A stretch of DNA of 64,000 nucleotides from Acidocella facilis ATCC 35904 (GTDB lineage: Bacteria; Pseudomonadota; Alphaproteobacteria; Acetobacterales; Acetobacteraceae). The notes under the pieces are model-generated. The model was not told the DNA's origin. It did not search any database and saw only the letters and a program-made list of their open reading frames with translations. How positions within the stretch are numbered: position 1 is the stretch's first letter; each line of letters starts with the position of its first letter. This document shows positions 23,573 to 37,269 of this stretch, in pieces. The stretch spans positions 1 through 64,000 of the forward strand of contig NZ_JHYG01000008.1 in NCBI RefSeq assembly GCF_000687875.1, read 5' to 3'. The translations under genes were made by a program, and so were the position numbers.

Positions 23573-23596
23573 TGCAGCTTTTTGAAAAAAGCTGCA
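23573..23596. terminator. Hairpin from family-1 repeat
   Basis: GCAGCTTTTTGAAAAAAGCTGC followed by ACCAAAAACTTC is the closing half of the family-1 palindromic element. It lies in the gap between rpoD and the GNAT operon, both leftward, so it should terminate rpoD transcripts. Confidence 0.6.
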
Positions 23597-23610
23597 CCAA
23601 AAACTTCTAC

Positions 23611-23660
23611 TAGAGCAATATCGGATCAGATGCCTGCATCTGATCCGATTAAGTTGCTCG
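23611..23660. repeat. Family-2 palindromic repeat downstream of rpoD
   Basis: CTAGAGCAATAT, then CGGATCAGATG (23622-23632), CCTG loop, CATCTGATCCG (23637-23647), then ATTAAGTTGCTCGC. The outer GAGCAAT and TTGCTC arms match elements at about 40180-40315 and 56815-56860, while the inner 11-bp stem differs. It follows the rpoD stop immediately and probably works as its terminator. Confidence 0.65.
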
Positions 23661-23668
23661 CGAAACAA

Positions 23669-25579
<1,911 letters not shown>

Positions 25580-25658
25580 GGTCAGGTCAGGTCTCCGGTC
25601 TAAGCGGCTCGTATATTTTACAAGTCATTTACTAGGCAACATGCGCGCCCAGAATGGT

Positions 25659-27488
25659 TCAGATTTCTTCAACCCCGGCCGCCCCCGTGCGGGCGCGGTC
25701 CAGCAGCTGCACATAGCGTATGAAGCGGTCGCTCGCGCTCTGGTCCTCAGGATGGGCCAGCCAGAAGGCCTGGGCTTCGTCACGCTGCCGACGCAACGAG
25801 TCGATGCTGAAATCCATCAATTCGTACAAACTCCACCAACTTCGTCCGGCTTCCGCCGGGCTTGCACCCTTGATGAGGCTCAATTCGGTCTTGGCCAGCG
25901 CCGCCAGTTCGGCGGCACGCGCAGCAAGGCCGAGCTTCCGGAGATGGGTGAGAAGCGATTCGGTGTCAAGGGTTTTGCCGGAGAGCACATAGGCGTGCAG
26001 CGCCTCCCGGAAGGGCTCATCCTCCGCCGGCAAGGCGATATTCGAGAACGGCTCCTCGAATTCCGGCAGCAAGGCCGGGTGGGCCAGCAGAATGGCCAGC
26101 ATCAGCCGCGCCCGCCTGGCATTGGCGGCCTCCGCGTCCGGCGCGCTGCGCGGCGGGATCTTCACCGGTGGCGGCGGCGGGGCGAAGCGCCCGCCTTTGC
26201 CAAAGCCGCCAGGCTGGAAGCGCGGCGCCGGGGCGCGGCGGGTGGCGGCGAAAAACGCCTCTTTCAACGCGTTGCGATATTCCTCGGCCAGGAATTTATC
26301 CGGAATCGTGTTGGCCGCCCCCAGCAGGCGCTGGCGAAAGCGGGTGCGCCCCTCCGGGGTCGCCAGATCCTGCCCGGCCTTCAGCATGTCGAACAGCACG
26401 GCCGAGAGCGGCTGCGCCTTGCCCAACTCCGCCTCGAAGCCAGCCCGGCCTGCGCGCTTGATCAGGCTGTCAGGGTCGTCCTTGGCCGGCAGGCGCAGCA
26501 ATTTCAGGGTTTTGTCGGGTGTGAGCTGGGTCAGCGCCAGCTCGGCGGTTTTCAGCGCGGCGCGCTGGCCGGCGGCATCGCCATCGAAACACAGCACCGG
26601 CGCCGGGGAGAGGCGCCAGATTTCCTCCAGATGCTCCTCGGTCAGCGCCGTACCCAGTGGCGCCACCGCCCCGCCAAACCCGGCCTGGGCCAAGGCGATG
26701 ACATCCATATAGCCCTCGACCACGATCAAAACCGCGCCCTTGCGCACCGCCTCGCGCGCCAGATTGAGCCCGTAGAGCGAGCGGCGCTTGGAGAACAAGG
26801 CAGTTTCCGGGCCGTTCACATATTTCGGCTGGCCATCGCCCATGATCCGCCCGCCAAACGAGATCAGCGCCCCGCGCCGGTCGCGGATCGGGAACATCAC
26901 CCGGCCGAAATACATATCCGTGGGGCCGCGCTCGCCTTGCTTCATCAGCCCGGCCTCGATCAGCTGGTCCGGCTTGATGTTCTGCCCGCGCAAGGCGGTG
27001 GCGAGCTGCCCCCTGCCCTCGCCGGAGAATCCCAGCTGAAACCGCCGGATGGTGTCGTCTGACAAGCCCCGCCCGCGCAGATAGGCCAAAGCCGCCCGCC
27101 CCTCCTGGCCCCAGAGCCAGAGCTGATATTCCTTGCAGGCGGCCTCCAGCACCTCGGAGAGGCTGGAGCGCCGGGCTTCGGCCTGGGCCGCCTGGGGGCT
27201 TTGCTTGGGCACCTCCAGCCCGGCCTGCCCGGCCAGATCCTCCACCGCCTCCATGAAGGAGGCGCCGGAGCTTTTCATCACGAAGCTGATGACATCCCCA
27301 TGCTCGCCGCAGCCAAAGCAATGAAAATGGTCGTCATACACATAAAAGGATGGCGTCTTTTCCCCATGGAACGGGCAGCAGCCCTTGCGCTCGCGCCCGG
27401 AGCGGCTGAGCTTCACGCTCTTGCCGATCACGGTGGCGATCGGCAGCCGGGCGCGCAGCTCGTCGAGGAAATTCGCCGGGAGCGCCAT
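25659..27488 (-). CDS. dnaG: DNA primase
   Basis: 609 residues. The N-terminal zinc-binding domain is GCCPFHGEKTPSF with HCFGCGEHGD. The RNA-polymerase basic domain includes GRIMGDGQPKYVNGPET. TOPRIM has the catalytic acid in VVEGYMDVIALAQAGF and the metal acids in CFDGDAAGQRAA. The C-terminal helicase-binding region is helical. It makes RNA primers for replication. It follows yqeY with only the stop codon between them. Confidence 0.96.
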   Translation of the reverse strand: MALPANFLDELRARLPIATVIGKSVKLSRSGRERKGCCPFHGEKTPSFYVYDDHFHCFGCGEHGDVISFVMKSSGASFMEAVEDLAGQAGLEVPKQSPQAAQAEARRSSLSEVLEAACKEYQLWLWGQEGRAALAYLRGRGLSDDTIRRFQLGFSGEGRGQLATALRGQNIKPDQLIEAGLMKQGERGPTDMYFGRVMFPIRDRRGALISFGGRIMGDGQPKYVNGPETALFSKRRSLYGLNLAREAVRKGAVLIVVEGYMDVIALAQAGFGGAVAPLGTALTEEHLEEIWRLSPAPVLCFDGDAAGQRAALKTAELALTQLTPDKTLKLLRLPAKDDPDSLIKRAGRAGFEAELGKAQPLSAVLFDMLKAGQDLATPEGRTRFRQRLLGAANTIPDKFLAEEYRNALKEAFFAATRRAPAPRFQPGGFGKGGRFAPPPPPVKIPPRSAPDAEAANARRARLMLAILLAHPALLPEFEEPFSNIALPAEDEPFREALHAYVLSGKTLDTESLLTHLRKLGLAARAAELAALAKTELSLIKGASPAEAGRSWWSLYELMDFSIDSLRRQRDEAQAFWLAHPEDQSASDRFIRYVQLLDRARTGAAGVEEI

Positions 27489-27947
27489 TTAGCCGGCCAG
27501 AGCCGCCTTCACCGCCTGCGAGGCGACCCCCATATCCAAAGCCGCGCCATGCTTGGCCTTCAGCGCGCCGACAACCTTGCCCATATCCTTGGCCGAGCTG
27601 GCGCCGGTGGCGGCGATCGCCTCGGCGATGGCGGCGTTCAGGGCGTCGCCCTCCAGCGTCTGCGGCAGAAATTCGGAAATCACCGCGATCTCGGCCTCTT
27701 CCTTCGCCGCCAGCTCCTCACGCCCGCCCTGGCGATAAAGTGCGACCGAATCCCGGCGGGATTTGATCATCGAGCGCAGCATCGCCAGAATTTCATCATC
27801 CGGGATCTGCTCAACGCCTTTCGGCCGGGCGGCGATGTCGGTATCCTTCAGCTTGGCCTGGATCATGCGCAGCGCCGAGGTGCGCTCCGCATTGCGCGCC
27901 AGCATGGACGCCTTCACGGCGGCGGTCAGATCTTCGCGAATAGCCAT
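27489..27947 (-). CDS. yqeY: GatB/YqeY-domain protein
   Basis: 152 residues. The helical YqeY domain is recognisable in TAAVKASMLARNAERTSALRMIQAKLKD, KSRRDSVALYRQGGREELA and GKVVGALKAKHGAALDMG. It resembles the tRNA-binding tail of GatB in the amidotransferase complex, but its role as a free protein is not well defined. It is located between carA (divergent) and dnaG, an arrangement typical of alphaproteobacteria. Confidence 0.92.
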   Translation of the reverse strand: MAIREDLTAAVKASMLARNAERTSALRMIQAKLKDTDIAARPKGVEQIPDDEILAMLRSMIKSRRDSVALYRQGGREELAAKEEAEIAVISEFLPQTLEGDALNAAIAEAIAATGASSAKDMGKVVGALKAKHGAALDMGVASQAVKAALAG

Positions 27948-27965
27948 TTCATACCCTCACTTGCT

Positions 27966-27988
27966 GGTCCGGAAAAAATTTCCGGACC
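27966..27988. promoter_or_regulatory. Palindrome in the yqeY-carA divergent promoter
   Basis: GGTCCGGAAA (27966) and TTTCCGGACC (27979) are perfect complements around AAA, 51 bases before the carA start and 18 after the yqeY start. Its central placement between divergent promoters suggests an operator. A transcript hairpin is the alternative. Confidence 0.45.
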
Positions 27989-28038
27989 GTCCTATTCCAT
28001 AATTGAGATCGGAGCAAAATTCCGCTAAAGAGGCTGCC

Positions 28039-29367
28039 ATGGCAATCTCCCTCGATGAAATCCTGCGCCGCCTCGGCGGCAGCGACGCCGCGGCCACGCT
28101 GACCGGCGTCTCCCCCGAAGCCGTGCGCAAATGGCGGAGCAGCAACGCCATCCCGCCGCGCCATTGGCCCGCCATTATGGCGGCAACCGGGCTCACCTGG
28201 GAAGAGCTTTCCGCCGCACCGGAGAGCACCGAGGTGCCGCCCGGCGCCACCGCCGCCCTGGTGCTGGCGGACGGCACCGTGTTCTGGGGCCGCGGCTTTG
28301 GCGCGCGCACCACCAGCGCCCCATCCGAGCTGTGCTTCTCCACCGGCCTCACCGGCTATCAGGAGACGATGACCGACCCCTCCTTTGCCGGGCAGATTGT
28401 CACCTTCACCTTCCCGCATATCGGCAATGTCGGCACCAATGCCGAGGATATGGAAGCGACCCAGATCTTCGCGCGCGGCATGGTGACGAAGGAGGATGTC
28501 ACCTCCCCCTCCAATTACCGCTCCACCGCGCCGCTCGGCTCTTGGCTGAAAACCCAGGGCATCGCCGGCATTTCCGGCGTGGATACACGCGCGCTGACGC
28601 TGCGCATCCGCGATCTCGGCGCGCCGAATGCGGTGATCTCCTTCCCCGAGGACGGCAAGTTCGACCTGAAGGCCCTGGCGGCGCAGGCGGCGGGCTGGGC
28701 CGGGCTGGAAGGGCTGGATCTGGCCAAGGAGGTCTCATGCACCCAGTCCTATGAATGGACCGGCGGCACCTGGGACTGGGCGAATGGTTTCGCCGAGACC
28801 AATGGCGGCAAGAAGGTCGTCGCGGTTGATTACGGCGCCAAGCGCAACATCTTGCGCTCCCTGGCCTCCGCCGGCTGCCAGGTGACCGTGGTGCCCGCCA
28901 CCGCCACCGCCGAGGATATTCTGCGCCACCAGCCGGACGGCGTGTTCCTCTCCAACGGCCCCGGCGACCCGGCGGCGACCGCCGCCTACGCCGTGCCCGC
29001 CATCCAGGGCGTGATGCAGGCCGGCGTGCCGATTTTCGGCATCTGCCTCGGCCACCAGCTGCTGGCCACCGCCTTGGGCGCCAAAACCTACAAGCTGGAG
29101 CGCGGCCATCGCGGCGCCAACCAGCCGGTGAAGGATTTGCGCTCCGGCAAGGTGGAGATCACCTCGCAAAATCACGGCTTCGCGGTGGATGAAAAGAGCC
29201 TGCCGGCGGGCGTTGAAGTGACCCACGTCTCGCTGTTCGACGGCTCCAACGAAGGCATCGCCGCCCCGGCGAAGAAGGTGTTTTCCGTGCAGTACCATCC
29301 GGAAGCAAGCCCAGGGCCGAGCGACAGCTCTTACCTGTTCAAGCGTTTTGTTGAGCTGATGGGCTAA
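28039..29367 (+). CDS. carA: Carbamoyl-phosphate synthase small subunit with N-terminal HTH-like extension
   Basis: 442 residues from ATG 28039, about 60 longer than usual. Residues 5-58 look like a helix-turn-helix of the Cro/YdaS kind (LRRLGGSDAAATLTGVSPEAV, then IPPRHWPAIMAATGLTWEEL). The normal CarA body starts near 70 (AALVLADGTVFWGRGFGA) and carries the glutaminase nucleophile in GICLGHQLL with the His/Glu dyad in QYHPEASPGP. It hydrolyses glutamine to feed ammonia to CarB for arginine and pyrimidine synthesis. The HTH-like segment is unusual; it may be a structural tail or a genuine DNA-binding fusion. Confidence 0.93.
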   Translation: MAISLDEILRRLGGSDAAATLTGVSPEAVRKWRSSNAIPPRHWPAIMAATGLTWEELSAAPESTEVPPGATAALVLADGTVFWGRGFGARTTSAPSELCFSTGLTGYQETMTDPSFAGQIVTFTFPHIGNVGTNAEDMEATQIFARGMVTKEDVTSPSNYRSTAPLGSWLKTQGIAGISGVDTRALTLRIRDLGAPNAVISFPEDGKFDLKALAAQAAGWAGLEGLDLAKEVSCTQSYEWTGGTWDWANGFAETNGGKKVVAVDYGAKRNILRSLASAGCQVTVVPATATAEDILRHQPDGVFLSNGPGDPAATAAYAVPAIQGVMQAGVPIFGICLGHQLLATALGAKTYKLERGHRGANQPVKDLRSGKVEITSQNHGFAVDEKSLPAGVEVTHVSLFDGSNEGIAAPAKKVFSVQYHPEASPGPSDSSYLFKRFVELMG

Positions 29368-29375
29368 GCTTTCGG

Positions 29376-29771
29376 ATGCTCGATCTGTCCTCCCTCAAGC
29401 GCGCTCTGGCCACGCTCGATGAAGCGCTGATCGCGCATGCGCGCGCACCGGAGGACAAATTCATCCGCGACGCCTGCATCCAGCGCTTTGAGTACAGCTA
29501 CGAGCTGAGCCATAAAATGCTGCGCCGCTATCTGGAAGCCAGCGAGCCGGGCGGCGTTGCGGAGCTGGCCTTTCCGCAGATGATCCGGCTTGGCTATGCA
29601 CGCGGCGTACTGGCGCAAAGCTGGGATGAGTGGAAGCTGTTCCGCGAAGCCCTCAACGCCACCAGCCACGCCTATGACGAACGCAAGGCCGAAGAGGTTC
29701 TCGCCCAGCTGCCAGCATTCGCCGCCGCCGCCAAGCACATGGCGCAGCGGCTTGAGGCGCTGCAATCGTGA
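29376..29771 (+). CDS. HEPN-type nucleotidyltransferase substrate-binding protein (HI0074 family)
   Basis: 131 residues, all helical: LDLSSLKRALATLDEAL, then FIRDACIQRFEYSYELSHKMLRRYL and EALNATSHAYDERKA. This matches the HI0074 group that pairs with minimal nucleotidyltransferases. In the related HEPN/MNT modules the HEPN protein is an RNase toxin and the MNT adds AMP to it. The classical RX4-6H toxin motif is not clear here, so toxicity is uncertain. Starts 9 bases after carA and overlaps the MNT gene by four bases. Confidence 0.85.
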   Translation: MLDLSSLKRALATLDEALIAHARAPEDKFIRDACIQRFEYSYELSHKMLRRYLEASEPGGVAELAFPQMIRLGYARGVLAQSWDEWKLFREALNATSHAYDERKAEEVLAQLPAFAAAAKHMAQRLEALQS

Positions 29772-30076
29772 TCGACATCGCCCCGCATGAACTGAGCCTA
29801 GTGCAAACCATTCTTCGCACCGGTCTGCCGGACCACGCGGCGCGTGTCTGGGTGTTTGGCTCCCGCGCCAAGGGCACGACCAAACGCGGCTCGGATCTCG
29901 ATCTCGCCATCGATATCGGCGCGGCCCTGCCCTTCGCCGCCAAGGCGCATCTTGCCGACGCTTTTGAAAACGCACCCCTGCCCTTCAATGTCGACCTCGT
30001 CGATTTGCACGCCATCTCGCCTGAATTCCGTGCGCTGATCGACGCGCATAAACTCCCTTTCCCCGGTTTCGAGTAA
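29768..30076 (+). CDS. Minimal nucleotidyltransferase (MNT) partner of the HEPN protein
   Basis: 102 residues from a GTG start (GTGA overlap with the HEPN stop). The Pol-beta nucleotidyltransferase motif is complete: [21 protein letters not shown], with the GS dipeptide and the Asp-x-Asp metal pair, and a third acidic residue in [11 protein letters not shown]. It probably AMPylates or otherwise modifies its HEPN partner. It ends 11 bases before carB, so it is nested in the carbamoyl-phosphate synthase operon. Confidence 0.87.
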   Translation: MIDIAPHELSLVQTILRTGLPDHAARVWVFGSRAKGTTKRGSDLDLAIDIGAALPFAAKAHLADAFENAPLPFNVDLVDLHAISPEFRALIDAHKLPFPGFE

Positions 30077-30087
30077 GGACTCCGCCC

Positions 30088-33330
<3,243 letters not shown>

Positions 33331-33414
33331 TGGAGCGCCGGCGGGCGACCGCCGGCGTCCGTCTTTTTGACCTCTAACCACCCGAGGGCGCGTCCGCGCC
33401 CTTGAGGAGATGCA

Positions 33415-33888
33415 GTGCAGAAATTTCCCATGACCGCGAGCGGCCTGGTGGCCCTCGAAGACGAATTGCGGAACCTGAAGGCCGTTGAGCGTCCGGCGAT
33501 CATTCGCGCCATCGCCGAGGCGCGCGCCCATGGCGACCTCTCCGAGAACGCCGAATATCACGCCGCGCGCGAACGCCAGTCCTTCATCGAAGGCCGCATC
33601 GCGGAGCTGGAGGAGATCACCTCCGCCGCCGAAGTGATCGACCCGACCTCACTCTCCGGCGACACTGTGAAGTTCGGCGCCACCATCCTGCTGGTGGATG
33701 AGGATACCGATGCCGAGGTCTCCTACCAGATCGTCGGCGTGCATGAGGCCGACATCAAGCAGGCCCGCCTCTCCGTCACCTCGCCGCTGGCCAAGGCGTT
33801 GATTTCCAAGCGCGTCGGCGACACCGTGGCGGTGCCCGCCCCGGGCGGCGATCGCTCCTACGAAATCCTGAAAATCAGCTACGTCTGA
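33415..33888 (+). CDS. greA: Transcription elongation factor GreA
   Basis: 157 residues from a GTG start ([18 protein letters not shown]) preceded by GAGGAG. The N-terminal coiled coil carries the tip acids in [19 protein letters not shown], which stimulate RNA cleavage by stalled polymerase. The C-terminal FKBP-like domain includes [12 protein letters not shown] and [16 protein letters not shown]. The first ATG would remove the conserved first strand, so GTG is preferred. Next to carB as in many alphaproteobacteria. Confidence 0.96.
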   Translation: MQKFPMTASGLVALEDELRNLKAVERPAIIRAIAEARAHGDLSENAEYHAARERQSFIEGRIAELEEITSAAEVIDPTSLSGDTVKFGATILLVDEDTDAEVSYQIVGVHEADIKQARLSVTSPLAKALISKRVGDTVAVPAPGGDRSYEILKISYV

Positions 33889-33889
33889 G

Positions 33890-35086
33890 ATGATCACTTA
33901 CGATGATGTCCTGGCCGCCGCCGCGCGGATTCAGGGGTCGGTGTTGCGCTCGCCGTTTTTGCGGATGGACGGGCTCTCCCGCCTGACCGGGGCTGAGTTG
34001 TATGTGAAGCTCGACCATCTGCAGGCCACCGGCGCCTTCAAGGAGCGCGGCGCGGCCAACCGCATCGCGCTGCTCACCGCAGATGAGCGCCAGCGCGGCG
34101 TCGTCGCCATGTCGGCTGGCAACCATGCCCAGGCGGTGGCGCGCCATGCCGCCCTCGCCGGCATCAAGGCCACCATCGTGATGCCTCGCCACACCCCGGC
34201 CACCAAGGTCACCCGCACCGCCAGCTGGGGCGCGCATGTGGTGCTGCACGGCGAAACCCTGGCCGAGGCCGCGGCCGAGGCGCGCCGGCTGGAGGCCGAG
34301 GAAGGGCTGTTTTTCATCCACCCTTATGACGATCCTGCGGTGATGGCCGGCCAGGGCACCATGGCGCTGGAAATGCTGCAGGACGTGCCGGATCTGGACG
34401 CCATCGTCGTTGCCACCGGCGGCGGCGGTCTGGTCGCCGGCTCTGTCACCGTGGCCCGGCATCTGCGCCCGGACTGTCAGGTGTATGGCGTCGAGGTCGA
34501 GCATTACGCCGCCTTCGCCCAGGCGCTGGCGGGCCAGGAGATCAAGGTCGGCGGCCCGACCATCGCCGAGGGCATCGCCGTGCGCGATATCGGCCAGCGC
34601 CCACTAGCGGTGCTGAAGGCGCTGCAGGTGCCGGTTCTGGTCGTCTCCGAACATGCGGTGGAAAGCGCCATCGATAGTTTCGCGGAAAACGCCAAGCAGG
34701 TCACCGAGGGTGCGGGCGCTGTCGGCCTCGCGGCGGTGATGAGCTTCCCCGAGCATTTCCGCGGCAAGAAGGTCGGCATCTCAATCTGCGGCGCGAATAT
34801 CGATCCGCGCATCCTCGCCAATACGTTGATGCGCTGCCTGCTGCGCGATGGCCGGCTGCTGCGCCTGGTGCTGGAGATGCCGGACCGGCCCGGCATGCTG
34901 GCTGAGGTCTCGCGCCGCATCGGCGATCTCGGCGGGAATATTCTGGAAGTCGCGCATCACCGCCTGTTCTCCAGCCCTTCGGTGCAGGATGCGCAGCTGG
35001 AAGTGATGATCGAGGCGCGCGACGCGGCGCATGGCGAGGCGATCGAGGAGTCGCTGGCGGAGCTGTTCGTGCTGCGTAGGTTATAA
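33890..35086 (+). CDS. Threonine dehydratase (threonine ammonia-lyase) with ACT domain
   Basis: 398 residues. This is a fold-type II PLP enzyme with the Schiff-base lysine in ATGAFKERGA, the substrate loop SAGNHAQAVA and the phosphate-binding TGGGGLVAG. An ACT domain (LVLEMPDRPGMLAEVSRRIGDLGGNI) fills the C-terminus. It deaminates L-threonine, and probably serine, to 2-oxobutanoate. Domain order and length fit the IlvA/TdcB-like short form; whether it is biosynthetic or catabolic cannot be told. One base after the greA stop. Confidence 0.92.
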   Translation: MITYDDVLAAAARIQGSVLRSPFLRMDGLSRLTGAELYVKLDHLQATGAFKERGAANRIALLTADERQRGVVAMSAGNHAQAVARHAALAGIKATIVMPRHTPATKVTRTASWGAHVVLHGETLAEAAAEARRLEAEEGLFFIHPYDDPAVMAGQGTMALEMLQDVPDLDAIVVATGGGGLVAGSVTVARHLRPDCQVYGVEVEHYAAFAQALAGQEIKVGGPTIAEGIAVRDIGQRPLAVLKALQVPVLVVSEHAVESAIDSFAENAKQVTEGAGAVGLAAVMSFPEHFRGKKVGISICGANIDPRILANTLMRCLLRDGRLLRLVLEMPDRPGMLAEVSRRIGDLGGNILEVAHHRLFSSPSVQDAQLEVMIEARDAAHGEAIEESLAELFVLRRL

Positions 35087-35274
35087 AAGTTTTTTGGTGC
35101 CGCTTTTTTACAAAAAAGCGGCGAAAAAATTTGGGGTGGTGGCAACAACGTTGCCATCACCCCAAATTTTTGTGGGGACTTTTTGAAAAAAGTCCCCACC
35201 CCTCCGGCGCCTTTCCAGCGCTGCTATCGCAGCGCCGGAACCTTGGGCGCCTACGCCCTCCAAAAACTTTTATT
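35085..35274. repeat. Family-1 palindromic repeat, full-length composite
   Basis: The element opens AAAAGTTTTTTGGTGCCGC and closes CCAAAAACTTTTA. Inside are GCCGCTTTTTT with AAAAAAGCGGC, a palindrome TTTGGGGTGGTGGCAAC facing GTTGCCATCACCCCAAA, GTGGGGACTTTTT with AAAAAGTCCCCAC, and a third stem around CAGCGCTG. It fills the gap between two convergent genes and even supplies the stop codon of the aldo/keto reductase. A bidirectional terminator is the likely function. Confidence 0.75.
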
Positions 35275-36325
35275 CCTTATCCTTCGGCTCGAACGGCAGC
35301 GGCACGCGGTTGCGGGCCTGGCGCTCGATCATCCAGCCAGGATATTCCGGCGGCAGCGCGCTCACCTCGGCCAGCTTATCCAGCTCATGTTCGGTCAACA
35401 TCAAATCGGCCGCCGCCAGATTATCCTCCAGCTGCTGCGTGTTTTTCGCGCCGATAATCACGCTGGTCACGTGTTTCTGCGCCAGCAGCCAGGCCAGCGC
35501 CACCCGCGCCACCGACACCGCATTCGCGTCACCAATCTCGCGCATCACCTCGATGCAGCGATCCGCCCGGTCCTTGTCCACCGGCGGGAAATCGAAGGAG
35601 AGCCGGCGGGAATCATTCTCCTTCTCGCCGCCCGGCCCGTATTTGCCCGAAAGATAGCCCCCCGCCAGCGGCGACCAGACCATCAGCCCCAGCCCTTCCT
35701 CATTCAGCAGCGGCACGATCTCGCGCTCCAGATCCCGCCCGGCGATGGAATAATAAGCCTGCAGCGTCTCGAACCGCGCAAAGCCACGCCGCTCGGACAC
35801 GCCCAGCGCCTTGGCGATCTTCCAGGCCGACCAGTTGGACACGCCGACATAACGCACCAGCCCCTGGCTCACCAGATCATCCAGCGCGCGCAGCGTCTCC
35901 TCGATCGGGGTGATCGGGTCATTGGCGTGGATCTGGTAGAGATCGAGATAATCCAGCTGCAGCCGCTCCAGGCTCTGCTTCACCCCATCCATGATATGCC
36001 CGCGCGAGGCCCCGCGCTCATTCACCCCCGGCCCCATCTCGCCATAGACCTTGCTGGCAATCACCACGTCCGACCGCTTGGTGCCGAGATTCTTCAAGGC
36101 CTGCCCGAGCAGACGCTCCGACTCGCCAAAGGAATAGACATCCGCCGTGTCGATGAAATTGACCCCGGCCGACAGCGCGGTGCCGACAATGCCATCCACC
36201 TCCTCCTGGCGCAGCGCGCCGATGGCTTTCCAGAACCCGGCATTCTCATTGCCGCCAAAGGTCATGGTGCCAAGGCAGATTTCAGACACGTAAAGGCCGG
36301 TGCGGCCCAGCTGCTTGTATTTCAT
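35270..36325 (-). CDS. Aldo/keto reductase
   Basis: 351 residues from ATG 36325, preceded by CAGGAGAT. An AKR TIM barrel: KQLGRTGLYVSEICLGTMTFG opens it, the catalytic Asp and Tyr lie in NFIDTADVYSFGESE, the Lys in VVIASKVYGEMG and the His in YQIHANDP. NADPH site residues follow in VTSVIIGAKNTQQLEDNL. Resembles the YajO/IolS-like AKR group. The physiological substrate is unknown. Confidence 0.9.
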   Translation of the reverse strand: MKYKQLGRTGLYVSEICLGTMTFGGNENAGFWKAIGALRQEEVDGIVGTALSAGVNFIDTADVYSFGESERLLGQALKNLGTKRSDVVIASKVYGEMGPGVNERGASRGHIMDGVKQSLERLQLDYLDLYQIHANDPITPIEETLRALDDLVSQGLVRYVGVSNWSAWKIAKALGVSERRGFARFETLQAYYSIAGRDLEREIVPLLNEEGLGLMVWSPLAGGYLSGKYGPGGEKENDSRRLSFDFPPVDKDRADRCIEVMREIGDANAVSVARVALAWLLAQKHVTSVIIGAKNTQQLEDNLAAADLMLTEHELDKLAEVSALPPEYPGWMIERQARNRVPLPFEPKDKE

Positions 36326-36501
36326 CCGGTTAATCTCCTGAACGGCGCGCATATGGGGAGGCAGGTGCGCGTGCGCAACCGGCCAGCCTTGTGTTTGTCA
36401 GCCTCCGACCACAGAGACGAGACGCGCTGGCGCAGCCCCAGGCGTTTCTGTTTCGAAATCGACTTTATGCGGCCGGATCAGGATTTCCGCGCGGATATGG
36501 C

Positions 36502-37269
36502 TCAGCGCGGCCCGCGCCGCAATTCCGAGATAATCCCGTGCAGCGTATTCAACTCCTGGCGCGTCACCTCGCCACGGGTGAAGAAATGCCGCAGATTGCG
36601 CACCATGCCGGGGCGCTTCTGCTCATTGCGCAGGAACCCGGACTCATCACAGGCGCGCACCAGATGCGCCATGAAATTATCCAGCTCCCCCTTGGTCGCC
36701 GGCGCCGTCTCATTCACCTGCAACTCGCGCGGCGGCTGCTCGGGGCTGCGCGCCAGCCACCATTCATAGCCCATCACCATCACCGCCTGGGCGAGGTTGA
36801 GGGACATGAAATCCGGGTTGAGATCGTAGCGGATCAGGCTGTCGGCATTGGCGATATCGTCATTATCCAGCCCGGTGCGCTCCGGCCCGAACAAGATGCC
36901 GGCCTTCAGCCCCCGCGCCCCGATGGCAACGATCTCATTCGCCCCGCCGCGCGCGGTGAGCACCGGCTTGATGATATGGCGCGGGCGCGGGCAGGTGGCG
37001 AAGACGCGGTGCAGATCCGCCACCGCCTCGCTTACACTCTCGAACACCTGCGCGTTATCCAGGATGCGATGCGCGCCCGAGCCGGTGATCCAGGCGCGCG
37101 GCAGCGGCCAGCCATCGCGCGGGGCGACGATGCGCAGATGGAACAGCCCGCCATTGCCCATCGCCCGCGCCACCGCGCCGATATTCTCGGCCATCTGCGG
37201 ACGCACCAGAATCACCACCGGCGAAGGCTCGATGGGGCTCAGCTCCGCCCCGCCGCTACGCCCGGTCAT
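36502..37269 (-). CDS. trmJ: tRNA/rRNA methyltransferase, TrmJ family
   Basis: 255 residues, SPOUT fold. LVRPQMAENIGAVARAMGN is motif 1, ILFGPERTGLDNDDI motif 2 and SLNLAQAVMVMGYE motif 3, together forming the knotted SAM pocket. TrmJ 2'-O-methylates position 32 of several tRNAs. The C-terminal helical extension (KGELDNFMAHLVRACDESGF) is the usual one. Its start overlaps the cysS stop by one base, so the pair is co-translated. Confidence 0.9.
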   Translation of the reverse strand: MTGRSGGAELSPIEPSPVVILVRPQMAENIGAVARAMGNGGLFHLRIVAPRDGWPLPRAWITGSGAHRILDNAQVFESVSEAVADLHRVFATCPRPRHIIKPVLTARGGANEIVAIGARGLKAGILFGPERTGLDNDDIANADSLIRYDLNPDFMSLNLAQAVMVMGYEWWLARSPEQPPRELQVNETAPATKGELDNFMAHLVRACDESGFLRNEQKRPGMVRNLRHFFTRGEVTRQELNTLHGIISELRRGPR

